Shown: positions 52,617-62,340, numbered from the stretch's first letter. The stretch is 64,000 nucleotides of DNA from Chloroflexi bacterium 54-19 (GCA_001898225.1 MKTJ01000036.1:85873-149872); one strand, 5' to 3'. The notes: generated by a model from the letters alone, not told the origin. Program-made: numbers and translations.

Positions 52617-54251
52617 TTAGCGCGGGTTGCGGCGGGTCCGGTAACGCTCGATGAGGGTATTGGTCGAGCTATCGTGGGTGAGTTTGGGCGCTTCCGGGCT
52701 TTCCAGTTCAGGGATAATCCGGTTAGCCAGCACTTTACCCAGTTCCACGCCCCACTGGTCGAACGAGTTGATTTTCCAGATGGTGCCCTGCACGAAAACC
52801 TTGTGTTCGTAGAGCGCAATCAACTTTCCGAGCGTTTCAGGGGTCAGGCGGTCGGCCAGGATGGTATTGGTCGGGCGGTTCCCCTCGAAGGTGCGGTGAG
52901 GCACCAGCCAATCCTCGACCCCATCGGCTTTTACTTCCGCTTCGGTCTTGCCGAAAGCGAGGGCCTCGGTCTGGGCGAAGAAGTTCGCCATTAATAGGTC
53001 GTGGTGACGGCCCAGCGGGTTCAGGGTCTGGTTAAACCCGATAAAGTCTGCCGGGATAAGCTTGGTCCCCTGGTGGATGAGCTGGTAGTAGGCGTGCTGG
53101 CCGTTGGTGCCGGGCTGGCCCCAGATAATCGGGCCGGTCTGGTAGTTGACGGTGTTGCCATCCAGGTCAACGTGCTTGCCGTTGCTCTCCATATCGAGTT
53201 GTTGCAGGTAAGAAGGCAGGCGGCCCAGGTAGTGGTCGTAGGGCAGGATAGCGACTGTCTGGGCCCCGAAGAAGTTGTTGTACCAGAGGCCGATTAAGCC
53301 GAGAAGGGCGGGCAGGTTCTTTTCGAGCGGGGCGGTCCGAAAATGCTCGTCCATGGCGTGGAACCCGGCCAGCATTTCGCGGAACTGGTCCGGCCCAATC
53401 GCAATCATGAGGGAAAGGCCAATCGCCGAATCATAAGAATAGCGGCCACCGACCCAATCCCAGAACTCGAACATGTTGGCTGTATCAATGCCGAACTTCT
53501 TTACTTCGGTGGCGTTTGTCGAGACTGCCACGAAATGTTTGGCGACCGCCGCATCGTCCTTGAGCGTTTTGAGGGCCCAATCGCGGGCACTGCGTGCGTT
53601 GGTCATGGTTTCAATGGTCGTAAAGGTCTTGGAAGAAATGATAAAGAGGGTTTCCTCCGCGTCGAGGTCGCGGGTGGCTTCGACAAAATCGGTGCCGTCC
53701 ACGTTCGAGACAAAGCGGCAGGTAATATCGCGGTGGCTGTAGTAGCGCAAGGCTTCGTAAGCCATTACGGGGCCCAGGTCGGAGCCGCCGATACCGATAT
53801 TAATCACATTTCGAATCCGCTTGCCGGTGTAGCCTTTCCACTCGCCACTGATAACCCGGTTCGAGAAATCGGCCATCTTATCGAGGACGGCGTGGACTTC
53901 GGGTACGACGTTGACCCCATCCACCAGGATTTCGGCGTCACGGGGCGCGCGCAGGGCTACGTGCAGGACAGCCCGTTTTTCGGTTGAATTGATTTTCTCA
54001 CCGGTAAACATGGCCTCGGTCCGCTCCTTGACGCCGGAAGCCTCGGCCAGGGCCAGCAATAAATTGAGAGTTTCTCCGGTTAGCCGGTTCTTGGAATAGT
54101 CGAAATACAGCCCTTCGGCTTCAAGGGCAAATTTTTTGCCGCGCTCCGCGTCCTCGGCAAAAAGGTTCCGCAGGTGTTGGTCACGGATTGATGAAAAATG
54201 TTCTTCCAGAGCTCGCCATTCGGGAAGCTGGGTCGGTTGCTTCAGGCTCAT
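52617..54251 (-). CDS. pgi: Glucose-6-phosphate isomerase
   Basis: A 544-residue enzyme interconverting glucose-6-phosphate and fructose-6-phosphate in glycolysis and gluconeogenesis. Family signatures [26 protein letters not shown] and the C-terminal [14 protein letters not shown] are intact, and length matches the long bacterial form. The ATG at 54251 follows GGAGG. Monocistronic, sharing a terminator with the aldo/keto reductase gene. Confidence 0.98.
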   Translation of the reverse strand: MSLKQPTQLPEWRALEEHFSSIRDQHLRNLFAEDAERGKKFALEAEGLYFDYSKNRLTGETLNLLLALAEASGVKERTEAMFTGEKINSTEKRAVLHVALRAPRDAEILVDGVNVVPEVHAVLDKMADFSNRVISGEWKGYTGKRIRNVINIGIGGSDLGPVMAYEALRYYSHRDITCRFVSNVDGTDFVEATRDLDAEETLFIISSKTFTTIETMTNARSARDWALKTLKDDAAVAKHFVAVSTNATEVKKFGIDTANMFEFWDWVGGRYSYDSAIGLSLMIAIGPDQFREMLAGFHAMDEHFRTAPLEKNLPALLGLIGLWYNNFFGAQTVAILPYDHYLGRLPSYLQQLDMESNGKHVDLDGNTVNYQTGPIIWGQPGTNGQHAYYQLIHQGTKLIPADFIGFNQTLNPLGRHHDLLMANFFAQTEALAFGKTEAEVKADGVEDWLVPHRTFEGNRPTNTILADRLTPETLGKLIALYEHKVFVQGTIWKINSFDQWGVELGKVLANRIIPELESPEAPKLTHDSSTNTLIERYRTRRNPR

Positions 54252-54578
54252 TAAATTATCGCCTCCGAGTTCAAAATGAATGTAAGTAATTACAAAACTT
54301 CAAGACCAACCGGGTAGAGCTTCAACAAAAACCAGTTGTTGTTCGTGTACCTACCTATAATACCAGCTAAGTCAAAGCTATATCTCTTGTGTTTCGGTTT
54401 ATTTTAAGGGTGATTTCAGTCACAATTGGTTTGTGTGATGCATCATCCAGGGAGCGTAACTAGCCCCTTAGAATAGGGTGGCCCTGGATATTTTGGGAAT
54501 TCAAAGGCCATATCTGGATGATAATACCGTTACTTATATTAAAAAACCAATTATTAAAAAAGAAAATAATTTATAAAA
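54252..54578. other. Divergent intergenic region: pgi / PD40 lipoprotein
   Basis: 327 bases without a gene. Apart from AT-rich runs it contains the hairpin-rich element at 54436-54522, described separately. I could not assign a clear promoter for either gene. Confidence 0.45.
54436..54522 (+). promoter_or_regulatory. Alternative hairpins upstream of the lipoprotein gene
   Basis: TGATGCATCA is a perfect palindrome (54436-54445). ATCCAGGG (54445-54452) pairs perfectly with CCCTGGAT (54482-54489), while the overlapping ATCATCCAG (54442-54450) pairs perfectly with CTGGATGAT (54514-54522). The two pairings cannot form together, which is the logic of an attenuator or riboswitch. It ends about 57 bases before the gene. 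Confidence 0.4.
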
Positions 54579-55844
54579 ATGAAAAACTCCTTTTTTAGAC
54601 TGAGCCTGGCAATAATTTCCCTTGTGACAATGCTTGGCTTGCTGGCGGCATGTAGTGATACCGAAGTATCATCAAATGTCACGAACACCCCGGCCCAGAC
54701 CGCAGTCCAGACTGTGGTCCAGACCATCTCAAACCCGACAGCAACCGCTACCATTTCAACACCGCCTACAACTACCGTGGTAGTATCTTCAACTATCGCG
54801 GCCACCACGTCCCCGGCGACCACTTCCGTCCCGGTTAAAACCACCGTGGCTTTGCCGACCGTAACACCGCAGCCTAAAACGACCGCCGCGCCAACCACCA
54901 CCCCGAACTCGCCGGCTCCGACCAGCGCGCCTACTTCGACTCCTGAACCAGCCACCACGACCGCCCCGGTGGTTAAAGTGACAGTGCCTGGAACCACCCC
55001 GGCGGCCTCGGCGAGTGGAAGCAAGTTGCCTGGCAAGATTGTATTCGAGGCTTCTGGCATTTACATTGTCAATCCCGACGGCACCAACTTAAAAAAGATT
55101 GCCGACGGCCATTCCCCGGTCTTTTCACCGGACGGGAAGCGGGTCGCCTTTATTTCTGATGATGATTCGGATATAAACTCGGTGGACCTGAAAGGCGCGA
55201 ATTTACAGTACCACTGCCCCACCGAAGGGCACCTGGCCCGGATTATTCGCTGGTCGCCGACAGGTAAATGGGTAGCGGTGGACAGCCTGAACGAGGATGG
55301 CACCAGCGAGGTCCGGCTGTGCGACATGACTTACAAAGGGATTGGCGCGCTCGAAACGGTCTACCGGGGCAATGACGAAGCAAAGTTGGTTTTTGACTGG
55401 TCCCTGGATGAAAAGAAAATACTGTGGCAATCAGGGTCGCGCAATTCCGCCGGGGAAGTTGGGTTCGACCTCTGGTACAGCCGCCCCGAAGACCCGGCCA
55501 GCAACTGGAACATTGTAGCAGGCCGAAAGTACGAAATTCCCCTGACGGAAGGCTATATGTACGTAAATGCCCGGATTTCCCCAACCAACAAAACCGTCGC
55601 CGTAATTGGCAATCAACTATTTTTCATGAGCGTACCCGGTTACACCAGCAGCTACGACAAACTGGTCCTGGACCAATTTGAGAACGTGGATGGCGTGGCC
55701 TGGTCGCCGGATAGCGCCGTGGTCCTTATTTCAGCCGTTTACCAGGGCAATCCGGGGATGTACCTCTACTACTTCGAAAGCAAGAAGGTAATACAGCTAA
55801 CCGATTATTTGTCCAACGGTTACCTGGACTGGACCCGCAAATAA
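54579..55844 (+). CDS. Lipoprotein with TolB-like PD40 beta-propeller
   Basis: A 421-residue exported lipoprotein. Signal peptide with lipobox (LLAAC, Cys at about 25), a Thr/Pro/Ala-rich spacer (about 30-145) and a C-terminal beta-propeller with PD40-type repeats (IYIVNPDGTNLKKIADG, SPVFSPDGKRVAFIS, RIIRWSPTGKWVAVDS). It should sit on the outer face of the membrane and bind proteins or ligands. The start is an ATG without a strong binding site. Confidence 0.9.
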   Translation: MKNSFFRLSLAIISLVTMLGLLAACSDTEVSSNVTNTPAQTAVQTVVQTISNPTATATISTPPTTTVVVSSTIAATTSPATTSVPVKTTVALPTVTPQPKTTAAPTTTPNSPAPTSAPTSTPEPATTTAPVVKVTVPGTTPAASASGSKLPGKIVFEASGIYIVNPDGTNLKKIADGHSPVFSPDGKRVAFISDDDSDINSVDLKGANLQYHCPTEGHLARIIRWSPTGKWVAVDSLNEDGTSEVRLCDMTYKGIGALETVYRGNDEAKLVFDWSLDEKKILWQSGSRNSAGEVGFDLWYSRPEDPASNWNIVAGRKYEIPLTEGYMYVNARISPTNKTVAVIGNQLFFMSVPGYTSSYDKLVLDQFENVDGVAWSPDSAVVLISAVYQGNPGMYLYYFESKKVIQLTDYLSNGYLDWTRK

Positions 55845-55861
55845 ATCACTGGCCAACTAAA

Positions 55862-55890
55862 AAGAACCGCCCCAAAACCGGGCGGTTCTT
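55862..55890. terminator. Bidirectional intrinsic terminator
   Basis: Perfect 11-bp stem (55862-55872 with 55880-55890), 7-base loop. The T-run is short. It lies between the lipoprotein gene and the convergent aldo/keto reductase. Confidence 0.85.
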
Positions 55891-55915
55891 ATTGATTCAA
55901 CAAATAGCCAGGAAT

Positions 55916-56884
55916 TTATTTCTTCTGCCAGTCGCTGACCGTGTTCAAGGCCGAAAGGTCTTCCTGGGTCAACTTTAGTTCGGTCGAGCCGACCAGTTCC
56001 TGGACGTGGGCGGCGGAAGTCCCGCTGACAATCGGGGCGGTGATACCGGGGCGAGCAAGCAACCAGGCCAGGGCAACCTGGCTGGGTGTCGCCGAATGAA
56101 CCTCGGCAATCCGCTCGACTTCGGCCAGGATTTTAAAGCCTCGCTCGTTCATGTAAGTCCGCTGGACCCCCTGGGCCCTGGGAGTATTCGGCAAAGGCTG
56201 GCCCTGGCGGTACTTGCCACTAAAGAAGCCGCTACCGAGTGACGAATAAGGGATTACCCCGATTTGCTGGTCGAGGATAAGGGGTTCAAGTTCGCGCTCG
56301 TACCCCTCGCGGCTGTATAAGTTGTAGAGCGGCTGCAAGGTTTCGTAGCGGACGTAGTTATTTTTGTCGCTGGCCCAGAGGTTGCGGGTCAGACGCCAGG
56401 CCGCGAAATTCGAAGCCCCGATATAGCGGACCTTGCCCTGGGCCACCAGGTCGTCATATGCGCGGAGGGTTTCCTCAACCGGCGTTATGAGGTCGTCCCG
56501 GTGCGACTGGTAGAGGTCAATATAATCGGTCTGCAAATATTTAAGGGATTTCTCGACCGAGGCAATAATATGATGGCGGGAAAGGCCGGTTTCGTTGGGT
56601 TTATCGCCCATCGGCGCGCCAACTTTGGTCGCGATGATAACATCGCCCCGGTTGCCCCGGTCCTTCATCCACTTACCCAGGACTCGCTCCGAATCGCCGC
56701 CGGTATTCCCAGGAGCCCAGCGCGAATAAACGTCCGCCGTATCAATAAAGTTACCACCCGCCGCCACATAAGCGTCCAGCACTTCCTCCGATTTAGCCTG
56801 GTCGGTAGTCCAGCCAAATGTATTGCCCCCCAGGCAGATTGAAGAAACTTGCAGGCCGGTCTGGCCCATTCTTCTCGTCTCCAA
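55916..56884 (-). CDS. Aldo/keto reductase (YhdN/Tas-like)
   Basis: A 322-residue AKR. METRRMGQTGLQVSSICLGG start, tetrad residues Asp48 and Tyr53 in DTADVYS, Lys in IATKVG and His in LYQSHRDD. The C-terminal TAPIVSGTSAAHVQELV is the usual NADP loop. The start was set at TTG 56884 because AAGGAG sits 7 bases upstream and it begins at the family-typical residue; an upstream ATG at 56974 would add 30 unrelated residues. Substrate unknown. Confidence 0.93.
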   Translation of the reverse strand: METRRMGQTGLQVSSICLGGNTFGWTTDQAKSEEVLDAYVAAGGNFIDTADVYSRWAPGNTGGDSERVLGKWMKDRGNRGDVIIATKVGAPMGDKPNETGLSRHHIIASVEKSLKYLQTDYIDLYQSHRDDLITPVEETLRAYDDLVAQGKVRYIGASNFAAWRLTRNLWASDKNNYVRYETLQPLYNLYSREGYERELEPLILDQQIGVIPYSSLGSGFFSGKYRQGQPLPNTPRAQGVQRTYMNERGFKILAEVERIAEVHSATPSQVALAWLLARPGITAPIVSGTSAAHVQELVGSTELKLTQEDLSALNTVSDWQKK

Positions 56885-57098
56885 AAATTTTCTCCTTGTT
56901 TTTAAGAACAACCCGCATAAATTTAACTTTTTAGAACAGCACTGGTATAGAGTAATTATATGGTAATACTCCACAATTGGAAAATGTTTTCACCTTGTGA
57001 AAACTGTTTTCAAAATATCGCTGGCCCTACCCTTGCAGAATAGCAATTCACATGGCCTGTGAACTATAAACTGAAAAGTTGGTAAAAGGAGTTGGAAG

Positions 57099-57404
57099 AT
57101 GTTTGAAGGGAATTTCTTTAAGGTGATATGGAAGCACAACCTGTTTTTAAGTGAAGACCTGACCGGGGGTGAGGACGAGGCTCTCCGTTCGGGTGGGCAA
57201 TCGGAAGAAACTGAACCTTCCGCACCGACAGGTACACCGGGTGAACGTCCTACCGACCCTGAAACAGCCAGGGGGAACGGGGCGGCAACCGAAGACACCA
57301 GTGCCGGGTATGGCTTTGGTGAGGCGACCGGCAACAGTAGTAGCGCCGAAACCGGGTTGGGAAATCTGCCGGAAGTGGAGAACACCGAAACAAAAGGCCA
57401 GTAA
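57099..57404 (+). CDS. Small acidic low-complexity protein, function unknown
   Basis: A 101-residue protein. The first ~20 residues are hydrophobic and basic (MFEGNFFKVIWKHNLFL); the rest is rich in Gly, Glu, Thr, Ser and Pro and probably disordered. A strong AAAAGGAG lies 7 bases before the ATG, which supports a real gene despite the low complexity. Short arms GGCCAG/CTGGCC (57396-57413) surround its stop. It is alone between two leftward genes. Confidence 0.65.
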   Translation: MFEGNFFKVIWKHNLFLSEDLTGGEDEALRSGGQSEETEPSAPTGTPGERPTDPETARGNGAATEDTSAGYGFGEATGNSSSAETGLGNLPEVENTETKGQ

Positions 57405-57448
57405 AGCCTGGCCCTTCAAATTTGACCTATTTTTGAAAAAAGGAGGTT

Positions 57449-58216
57449 TTAGACCTGCTGTTCTTCTTCTTCCAGGTTTGGTTCGGGTTCAAGTTTGGGA
57501 CTGCGGTAGCGGGGAGCATCCTGGAAACGCTCGTACCAGGCAATATCCTCCTTAGCCCGGATAATCTGGAAGAAGTTCAGGGCAAAATGGGCCACAATAA
57601 CCGTTAAAAGGCTCCCGGTGATGATAAAAACGGCTCCGAAAAGGATACCGACTGCCCCGGTCAGGACGATGCCGAGGTTACCTTGCGGCGCGTGCATCAG
57701 GCCAAACAGGACACCTCCCGCGACTACCAGCGCCCAGGGATTGACGATAGTCGAAAAACCACCGATCAAAAGGGCTCGGAAAAGCATTTCCTCGACCGCC
57801 ACCGAAAGTAAAAGCGGGAAAATAATTAAGACCCACTCAAGCTGGTTACGTGGGATAAGACTTTTCATGATGTCGGGGGTATAAATATCTTTACCCCAGA
57901 TTCGTATGGCGAAGACCGAGAGGAAGTTTATGATAAAAGCGGTTACGATACCTATAACCAGGCCGATAACGAGGTCCACCAGGGGTTGGCGGCTGGGCCA
58001 GTTGATATAATTTTCGACCCGGCTGACCGAGAGGGTGTTAGCCAGCCCAAAACAAAGCCCCAGGGTTACCAGCTTAAAGACGAACTCCGGTACACTCAAA
58101 AGCAAATTCCCGGTAATCTGGATGGTTTTACTCTTGAGGGCGCGGGCACTCTGGTAGGCAGCCCAGTAAAAGAAGCCAACCATAGCCAGGGTACCAATGA
58201 AGAATATTGGGGTCAT
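57449..58216 (-). CDS. CPBP-family intramembrane metalloprotease
   Basis: A 255-residue CAAX-protease/bacteriocin-processing-like membrane protein with about six to eight helices. Catalytic motifs: EEMLFR (E142, E143, R147) and FGLMH (H175), with a further late helix carrying N/H residues. Family members cleave within the membrane; prokaryotic roles include peptide processing and self-immunity. The C-terminus is acidic. It is about 110 bases downstream of tatA on the same strand. Confidence 0.92.
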   Translation of the reverse strand: MTPIFFIGTLAMVGFFYWAAYQSARALKSKTIQITGNLLLSVPEFVFKLVTLGLCFGLANTLSVSRVENYINWPSRQPLVDLVIGLVIGIVTAFIINFLSVFAIRIWGKDIYTPDIMKSLIPRNQLEWVLIIFPLLLSVAVEEMLFRALLIGGFSTIVNPWALVVAGGVLFGLMHAPQGNLGIVLTGAVGILFGAVFIITGSLLTVIVAHFALNFFQIIRAKEDIAWYERFQDAPRYRSPKLEPEPNLEEEEQQV

Positions 58217-58265
58217 GCTTTTCCAAACCAGGCGTTGGACTTGTATTCATAGCCTCGTAGGCATA

Positions 58266-58302
58266 ACCTCGCAGAAACCAGTTAAGGCTACACCTGCGAG
58301 GT
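58266..58302. repeat. Hairpin between tatA and the CPBP protease gene
   Basis: Perfect 9-base arms ACCTCGCAG/CTGCGAGGT (58266-58274, 58294-58302) with a 19-base loop. It lies 24 bases after the tatA stop and may end or reduce tatA transcription, though no T-run follows. Confidence 0.45.
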
Positions 58303-58325
58303 CAAACGCCGTTTGCTATAACTTT

Positions 58326-58646
58326 TTAGGAAATCGGTTCTTCGATGATTTCTTCGCTACCATCGGGATGTTTGATAATCCGGCGGCGGATAGTCGGGGC
58401 CGGGACGCTGCTGCTCGCATTAATGGAGCCGCTCGCAACCGGAGTGGCGATGGTGCTGGTGGTAGTAGAGGGGGTGACGACTTTATCGCCTTTATCACCT
58501 TCCATACCGTTGGTGGTTTCATCCTTAAATTCTTTGATGCTCCGGCCCAGAGAGCGGCCAATGTCAGGAAGCTTACCTGCGCCGAAAATTAAAAGGACAA
58601 TCACCAGGATAATAATCCAGGTTAAGGGTTTATCGAAAGCAAACAT
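58326..58646 (-). CDS. tatA: Sec-independent translocase TatA/E-like protein
   Basis: A 106-residue pore-forming component of the twin-arginine translocase. N-terminal helix (about 8-22), then FGAGKLPDIGRSLGRSIKEFK, the conserved hinge and amphipathic helix; the rest is a polar tail. A short tail with no TatB-type extension favours TatA. TatC is not in this window. The ATG follows GGAGG. The Rieske fusion at 10296 is a possible Tat client. Confidence 0.95.
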   Translation of the reverse strand: MFAFDKPLTWIIILVIVLLIFGAGKLPDIGRSLGRSIKEFKDETTNGMEGDKGDKVVTPSTTTSTIATPVASGSINASSSVPAPTIRRRIIKHPDGSEEIIEEPIS

Positions 58647-58979
58647 TACTAAACCTCCGGGTCATTGATTTCAAAGTGAATTCGCGTTTAAGATACGGTT
58701 CCGGGGCACCCTTCTGAGCAGCCCTTTTATCTATCGTGAGTATAACACACTGGTTCCCTAAAGTCTACGAGTCCAGGTGCCTTTCAGATTGGCCGAATTT
58801 CTGTTAGTATACGCCCTAATTATTACAAAAAACATTTCTTTATAGAGGACTTTTGCTTAAAAAACTTCTTAAAAAGTTGTTTTTCTAAGGACCCTGGATG
58901 TTTTTAGGGCCAAATAGAATTTCGTTTTCATAACAATTTGTTGATTAGAGTTTGATTACTGGCAATAACGGGGGTTTCG
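58647..58979. other. Divergent intergenic region: tatA / rsmI
   Basis: 333 bases. It contains the tatA promoter (58739-58767) and AT-rich sequence before rsmI. No second promoter or gene was recognised. Confidence 0.45.
58739..58767 (-). promoter_or_regulatory. Promoter of tatA
   Basis: Reading leftward: TAGACT (58762-58767), 17-base spacer, TATACT (58739-58744), about 95 bases before the tatA start. Confidence 0.5.
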
Positions 58980-59843
58980 TTGAGCGGCATTTTATACATC
59001 ATCAGCACACCGATTGGTAACCTGGAAGACATCAGTCTGAGGGCTTTACGGCTCCTGCGTGAGGTCTCGGTCATCGCCGCCGAGGATACCCGGCATACCC
59101 GTAAACTGCTAAACCATTTCGAAATTGAGACCCCGGCTACCGCCTACCACGAACATAACAAGCTGACCCGGCTCGATTTTTTACTCGATAAGCTGCGTGC
59201 CGGGGAGAATATCGGCCTGGTTTCAGACGCCGGGACACCCTGCATCTCCGACCCCGGCTGGGAACTGGTCCGGGCCGCCCTGGAAGCTGGTATCGCGGTA
59301 GAAGCCGCTCCCGGCCCTGCCGCCCCCATCGTGGCCCTGGTGCTGAGCGGGTACGCTCCCCAATCCTTCACCTACGCCGGGTTTCCGCCTCGCAAGAAAA
59401 GCGAACTGGTGGTCTGGTTGGCCGGGTGGCGTTCGGTGGTGGAAAAACATCCCCTGATTTTCTTCGAAGCGCCTCACCGGTTGGTGGCTACCCTCGAAAC
59501 AGTCCTGGAAACCCTGGGCGACCGCCCGGTGGCAATTTGCCGCGAACTTACCAAATTGCACCAGGAGGTCCGGCGCGAGAAACTTTCCGAAAGCCTGGCC
59601 CATTTCCGGGCCACCGAACCGCGCGGTGAATTCACCCTGGTCCTGGCTCCCAGCGGTGAAACCCTTGATAATGAGACAGACGAAGAAAAGGCCTCGGCTG
59701 AGATAGACCCCCGCCAGCGTTTGCTCGAATTAAAAGGGGCTGGTATCCGGGCCAAAGAAGCCGTCGAGACTGTTTCCAGGGAAACAACGCTGCCCCGCCG
59801 CCAGGTTTACGACCTGTGGCTGAATTTGACCAACAACTCTTAA
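58980..59843 (+). CDS. rsmI: 16S rRNA (cytidine(1402)-2'-O)-methyltransferase
   Basis: A 287-residue RsmI (SAM-dependent methyltransferase of the tetrapyrrole-methylase fold), which methylates the ribose of C1402 in 16S rRNA. LYIISTPIGNLEDISLRAL, AAEDTRHTRKLL, LVSDAGTPCISDPG and a C-terminal helical part are all typical. The start is TTG at 58980 behind GGGGG. A DUF1294 gene follows 67 bases downstream. Confidence 0.96.
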   Translation: MSGILYIISTPIGNLEDISLRALRLLREVSVIAAEDTRHTRKLLNHFEIETPATAYHEHNKLTRLDFLLDKLRAGENIGLVSDAGTPCISDPGWELVRAALEAGIAVEAAPGPAAPIVALVLSGYAPQSFTYAGFPPRKKSELVVWLAGWRSVVEKHPLIFFEAPHRLVATLETVLETLGDRPVAICRELTKLHQEVRREKLSESLAHFRATEPRGEFTLVLAPSGETLDNETDEEKASAEIDPRQRLLELKGAGIRAKEAVETVSRETTLPRRQVYDLWLNLTNNS

Positions 59844-59910
59844 CTTTAACGCCCAGGTGCTCCAAAACAATAGTTTTCCACATCTTAGCCTTGAATAGAA
59901 ACGGACTTCG

Positions 59911-60375
59911 TTGAAACAAAGACCAAATTACGATTCTAGAAATTACAATTACCGGAAAAAACGTCGGCGGTATTCGGAACCCTTTGATACCTATTTTATT
60001 TTGGCCGTCATTCTAACCATCTTACTGACGGCCGGTCTTCTATTCCTGAAGGTTCCGGTCTACCTGGCTTATCTGGCCGCGATAAACATCGTTACCTTTT
60101 GTTTTTATGGCTTTGATAAATTCCAGGCCAAACGGGAGGGCGGGCGCATACCCGAAAAGATTTTGCATATGGTGGCTATCCTCGGGGGCGCTCCGGGTGG
60201 AATTGCCGGGCAGTGGGTATTTCACCACAAAATCCGAAAGCAAATCTTTCACATAATTCTTTGGACCAGCCTGTTCGTCCACCTGGTTATTTTCCTGGTC
60301 TTCTTCCAGGTCTTAACTACCACCAACTTCAACGACCTCTTAACTGCTATCACCAGGACTACCACCCGGCGTTAA
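59911..60375 (+). CDS. DUF1294 membrane protein
   Basis: A 154-residue membrane protein. Basic N-terminus (YRKKRRRYS), helices at about 28-46 and 50-70, the DUF1294 signature FCFYGFDKFQAKREGGRIPEK with LGGAPGGIAGQWVFHHKIRKQIF, and a final helix (about 120-142). Function unknown; cold-shock fusions of this domain are known elsewhere. The start is TTG 59911. Confidence 0.88.
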   Translation: MKQRPNYDSRNYNYRKKRRRYSEPFDTYFILAVILTILLTAGLLFLKVPVYLAYLAAINIVTFCFYGFDKFQAKREGGRIPEKILHMVAILGGAPGGIAGQWVFHHKIRKQIFHIILWTSLFVHLVIFLVFFQVLTTTNFNDLLTAITRTTTRR

Positions 60376-60470
60376 ACCGGCGCCTGGCCCTATTGTCTTT
60401 TAATCCATAATATGTTACCTTTTAGGTAGAATTTATGTTCTATCAGGATTTTAGAAGTTGGCTTAAAAAC

Positions 60471-60486
60471 GGTAGGTAGGTAGGTG
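60471..60486. repeat. (GGTA) tandem repeat at a ribosome binding site
   Basis: GGTAGGTAGGTAGGTG lies 5-20 bases before the ATG at 60491 and supplies the AGGT-type ribosome binding site. It is a candidate for slippage-driven changes in translation, but the repeat is short. Confidence 0.5.
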
Positions 60487-60490
60487 TCCT

Positions 60491-61687
60491 ATGCTGGAAG
60501 ACCGGGTGAAAAGCGAAAGAAATAACCAGGGCCGGGAAACGCCTGCCAGGTTAAAAGGAAAGACTACCAGCGCGCTGGTCCAGGACGGGCCAGTCCATTA
60601 TGAACCCATCCAGGCCCGTACGGTTTTGAACCGGGTCAAAGCCATGATGCCGCTTAGCTGGACTATCAACCCTTACCGGGGGTGCCGCCACGCCTGCGTC
60701 TACTGTTTCGCCCGCCCTACACACACCTACTTTGACCTGAACGCAGGGATCGACTTTCACACCCAGATTTTCGTTAAGATAAACGCGCCCCAGGTCTTGC
60801 GCCAGGAACTATCCCGGCCCGGCTGGAAACGCGCCCCCATCTGCCTGGGCAGCGCCACCGACCCCTACCAACCGGCGGAAAGGCGCTATCACCTGTCCCG
60901 TAAAATCCTGGGGGTTTTGTGCGAGAAAGCCAACCCGCTCGATATAATCACCAAGTCGCACTTGATCCTGGATGACCTGGATTTATTGCTAGAACTCAAC
61001 CGCCGGACAAGTGGGCAAGTTGCGGTCAACATTAGTCTGACCACCCTGGACGAAGCCAAAGCCCGCCTGATAGACCCCGGCGCGCCTTCACCCACCAAAC
61101 GCCTTGAAACCCTGGCCCGCCTGAGTGAAGCCGGCATCAAGACCCGCCTGTTTATCATGCCGGTCCTGCCGGGCATAACCGACGCACCGGACGAACTCGA
61201 ACAACTGGTCAAAACTGCTGCCGAAATCGGGGTGACTTCGGTCAGCGCCGACTCGTTACGGATTGCGAGAGGTTCAGAGGAGTATTTTTACGAATTTATT
61301 GACAAAAATTTCCCTGAATTGAGGCCCCGTTACAACCGCCTGTATAACAACGGGCGGCGTAGCATGATTTCGGACGCCTACAAAGAGGCTTTGCGCAATA
61401 AGATGGCGGAATTGCGCTCTAAATACGGTTTTCCTGAAAAACGGCTGCGTTCGGAGGAAAATTTCTCGCAAACCGAGCAAGCTCAGCTTGAAATGCGGTT
61501 TGAAGAACCGGCTCGTTTACAGGAAGCCCTGGAGGCCGCCGAGACCCAGGCCCTTACAAACCAGAACCCTTCAAGCAACAACTCAAATAATCAAATGGGA
61601 GTTTCTATCTCAAAATTTACTCTGCCACACCCAAAACCAACCGCCCGAATAATCCAACTCCAACAGGCCAGCTTCGATTTGGCTTAA
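60491..61687 (+). CDS. Spore-photoproduct-lyase-like radical SAM protein (Rv2578c type)
   Basis: A 398-residue radical SAM protein. NPYRGCRHACVYCFAR has the CxxxCxxC motif (C65, C69, C72); GSATDPYQPAE and TRLFIMPVLPGITD match the SPL-related Rv2578c group. Those proteins resemble spore photoproduct lyase, but this organism is not expected to form endospores, so another DNA- or nucleotide-related substrate is likely. A Ser/Asn-rich tail (about 360-398) is extra. It converges with the TPR gene 9 bases away. Confidence 0.92.
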   Translation: MLEDRVKSERNNQGRETPARLKGKTTSALVQDGPVHYEPIQARTVLNRVKAMMPLSWTINPYRGCRHACVYCFARPTHTYFDLNAGIDFHTQIFVKINAPQVLRQELSRPGWKRAPICLGSATDPYQPAERRYHLSRKILGVLCEKANPLDIITKSHLILDDLDLLLELNRRTSGQVAVNISLTTLDEAKARLIDPGAPSPTKRLETLARLSEAGIKTRLFIMPVLPGITDAPDELEQLVKTAAEIGVTSVSADSLRIARGSEEYFYEFIDKNFPELRPRYNRLYNNGRRSMISDAYKEALRNKMAELRSKYGFPEKRLRSEENFSQTEQAQLEMRFEEPARLQEALEAAETQALTNQNPSSNNSNNQMGVSISKFTLPHPKPTARIIQLQQASFDLA

Positions 61688-61696
61688 ACTGCCGGT

Positions 61697-62203
61697 TTAT
61701 AATACTTCATCCAGGTGGGTGGCGTAGTAAGTAATTGGTCGTTTAAAATAAAGCAGCGTTTCGTCAGCAGTCGTTTCCATCAGGTTAGTAAGGCTAATTT
61801 CAAGTGCCTCTTTGTACTGGCCGGAATTGTAAAGTGTCATTGCCAGGAAAATCTGAATACCTCTGTGGTTGGGGAACTCCTTTACTCCTCGCCGCAGGGT
61901 TTCCTCGGCTTTAGCATATTCGCCAAGCAACCGGTAAGTGCTGCCAAGTCCAAGTAGGCACCGTTCCAGGTCTTTACCTGTCAGCCCTTTTTCTAAAGCC
62001 CGCACATAATAGTTTACTGCCGCCGTTTCCAGGCCCATGTTATCGTGCGCGACCCCGGTCTGAAAGCTGATTTCAGCATCGTCAGGGTATGCCTCCGCCA
62101 GTTCCAAAAGGAGCGTCCGGGCTTTTTCCAGGATTATTTCGTCCTGTTTGGCGCGTCCCTCTTCCCGTAATTTAATTGCTTCCGCTAACCGTTCTCGCTC
62201 CAT
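61697..62203 (-). CDS. Small TPR-repeat protein
   Basis: A 168-residue soluble protein with about four TPR-like helical pairs (IILEKARTLLLELAEAYPDD, AAVNYYVRALEKGLTGKD, GEYAKAEETLRRGVKEFPNH, GQYKEALEISLTNLM). Probably a protein-protein adaptor. The ATG follows AAAGG. It is about 140 bases downstream of the acyl-CoA dehydrogenase on the same strand. Confidence 0.88.
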   Translation of the reverse strand: MERERLAEAIKLREEGRAKQDEIILEKARTLLLELAEAYPDDAEISFQTGVAHDNMGLETAAVNYYVRALEKGLTGKDLERCLLGLGSTYRLLGEYAKAEETLRRGVKEFPNHRGIQIFLAMTLYNSGQYKEALEISLTNLMETTADETLLYFKRPITYYATHLDEVL

Positions 62204-62340
62204 TAACCTTTTCCATTTTGTGCATTAGATTATTTTTTCAATTCTAACAATTTTGGGACTTCGCCTGGTAAATATAATGAAAAGTTGGGGATATGTCCTG
62301 TTTGTACTGCCTATATAACCAATACCAGGGCCAAAACTTA

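Noticed and set aside
53343..53987. Rightward reading frame across pgi
   Set aside because: The leftward pgi frame has all family signatures; the rightward one resembles none.
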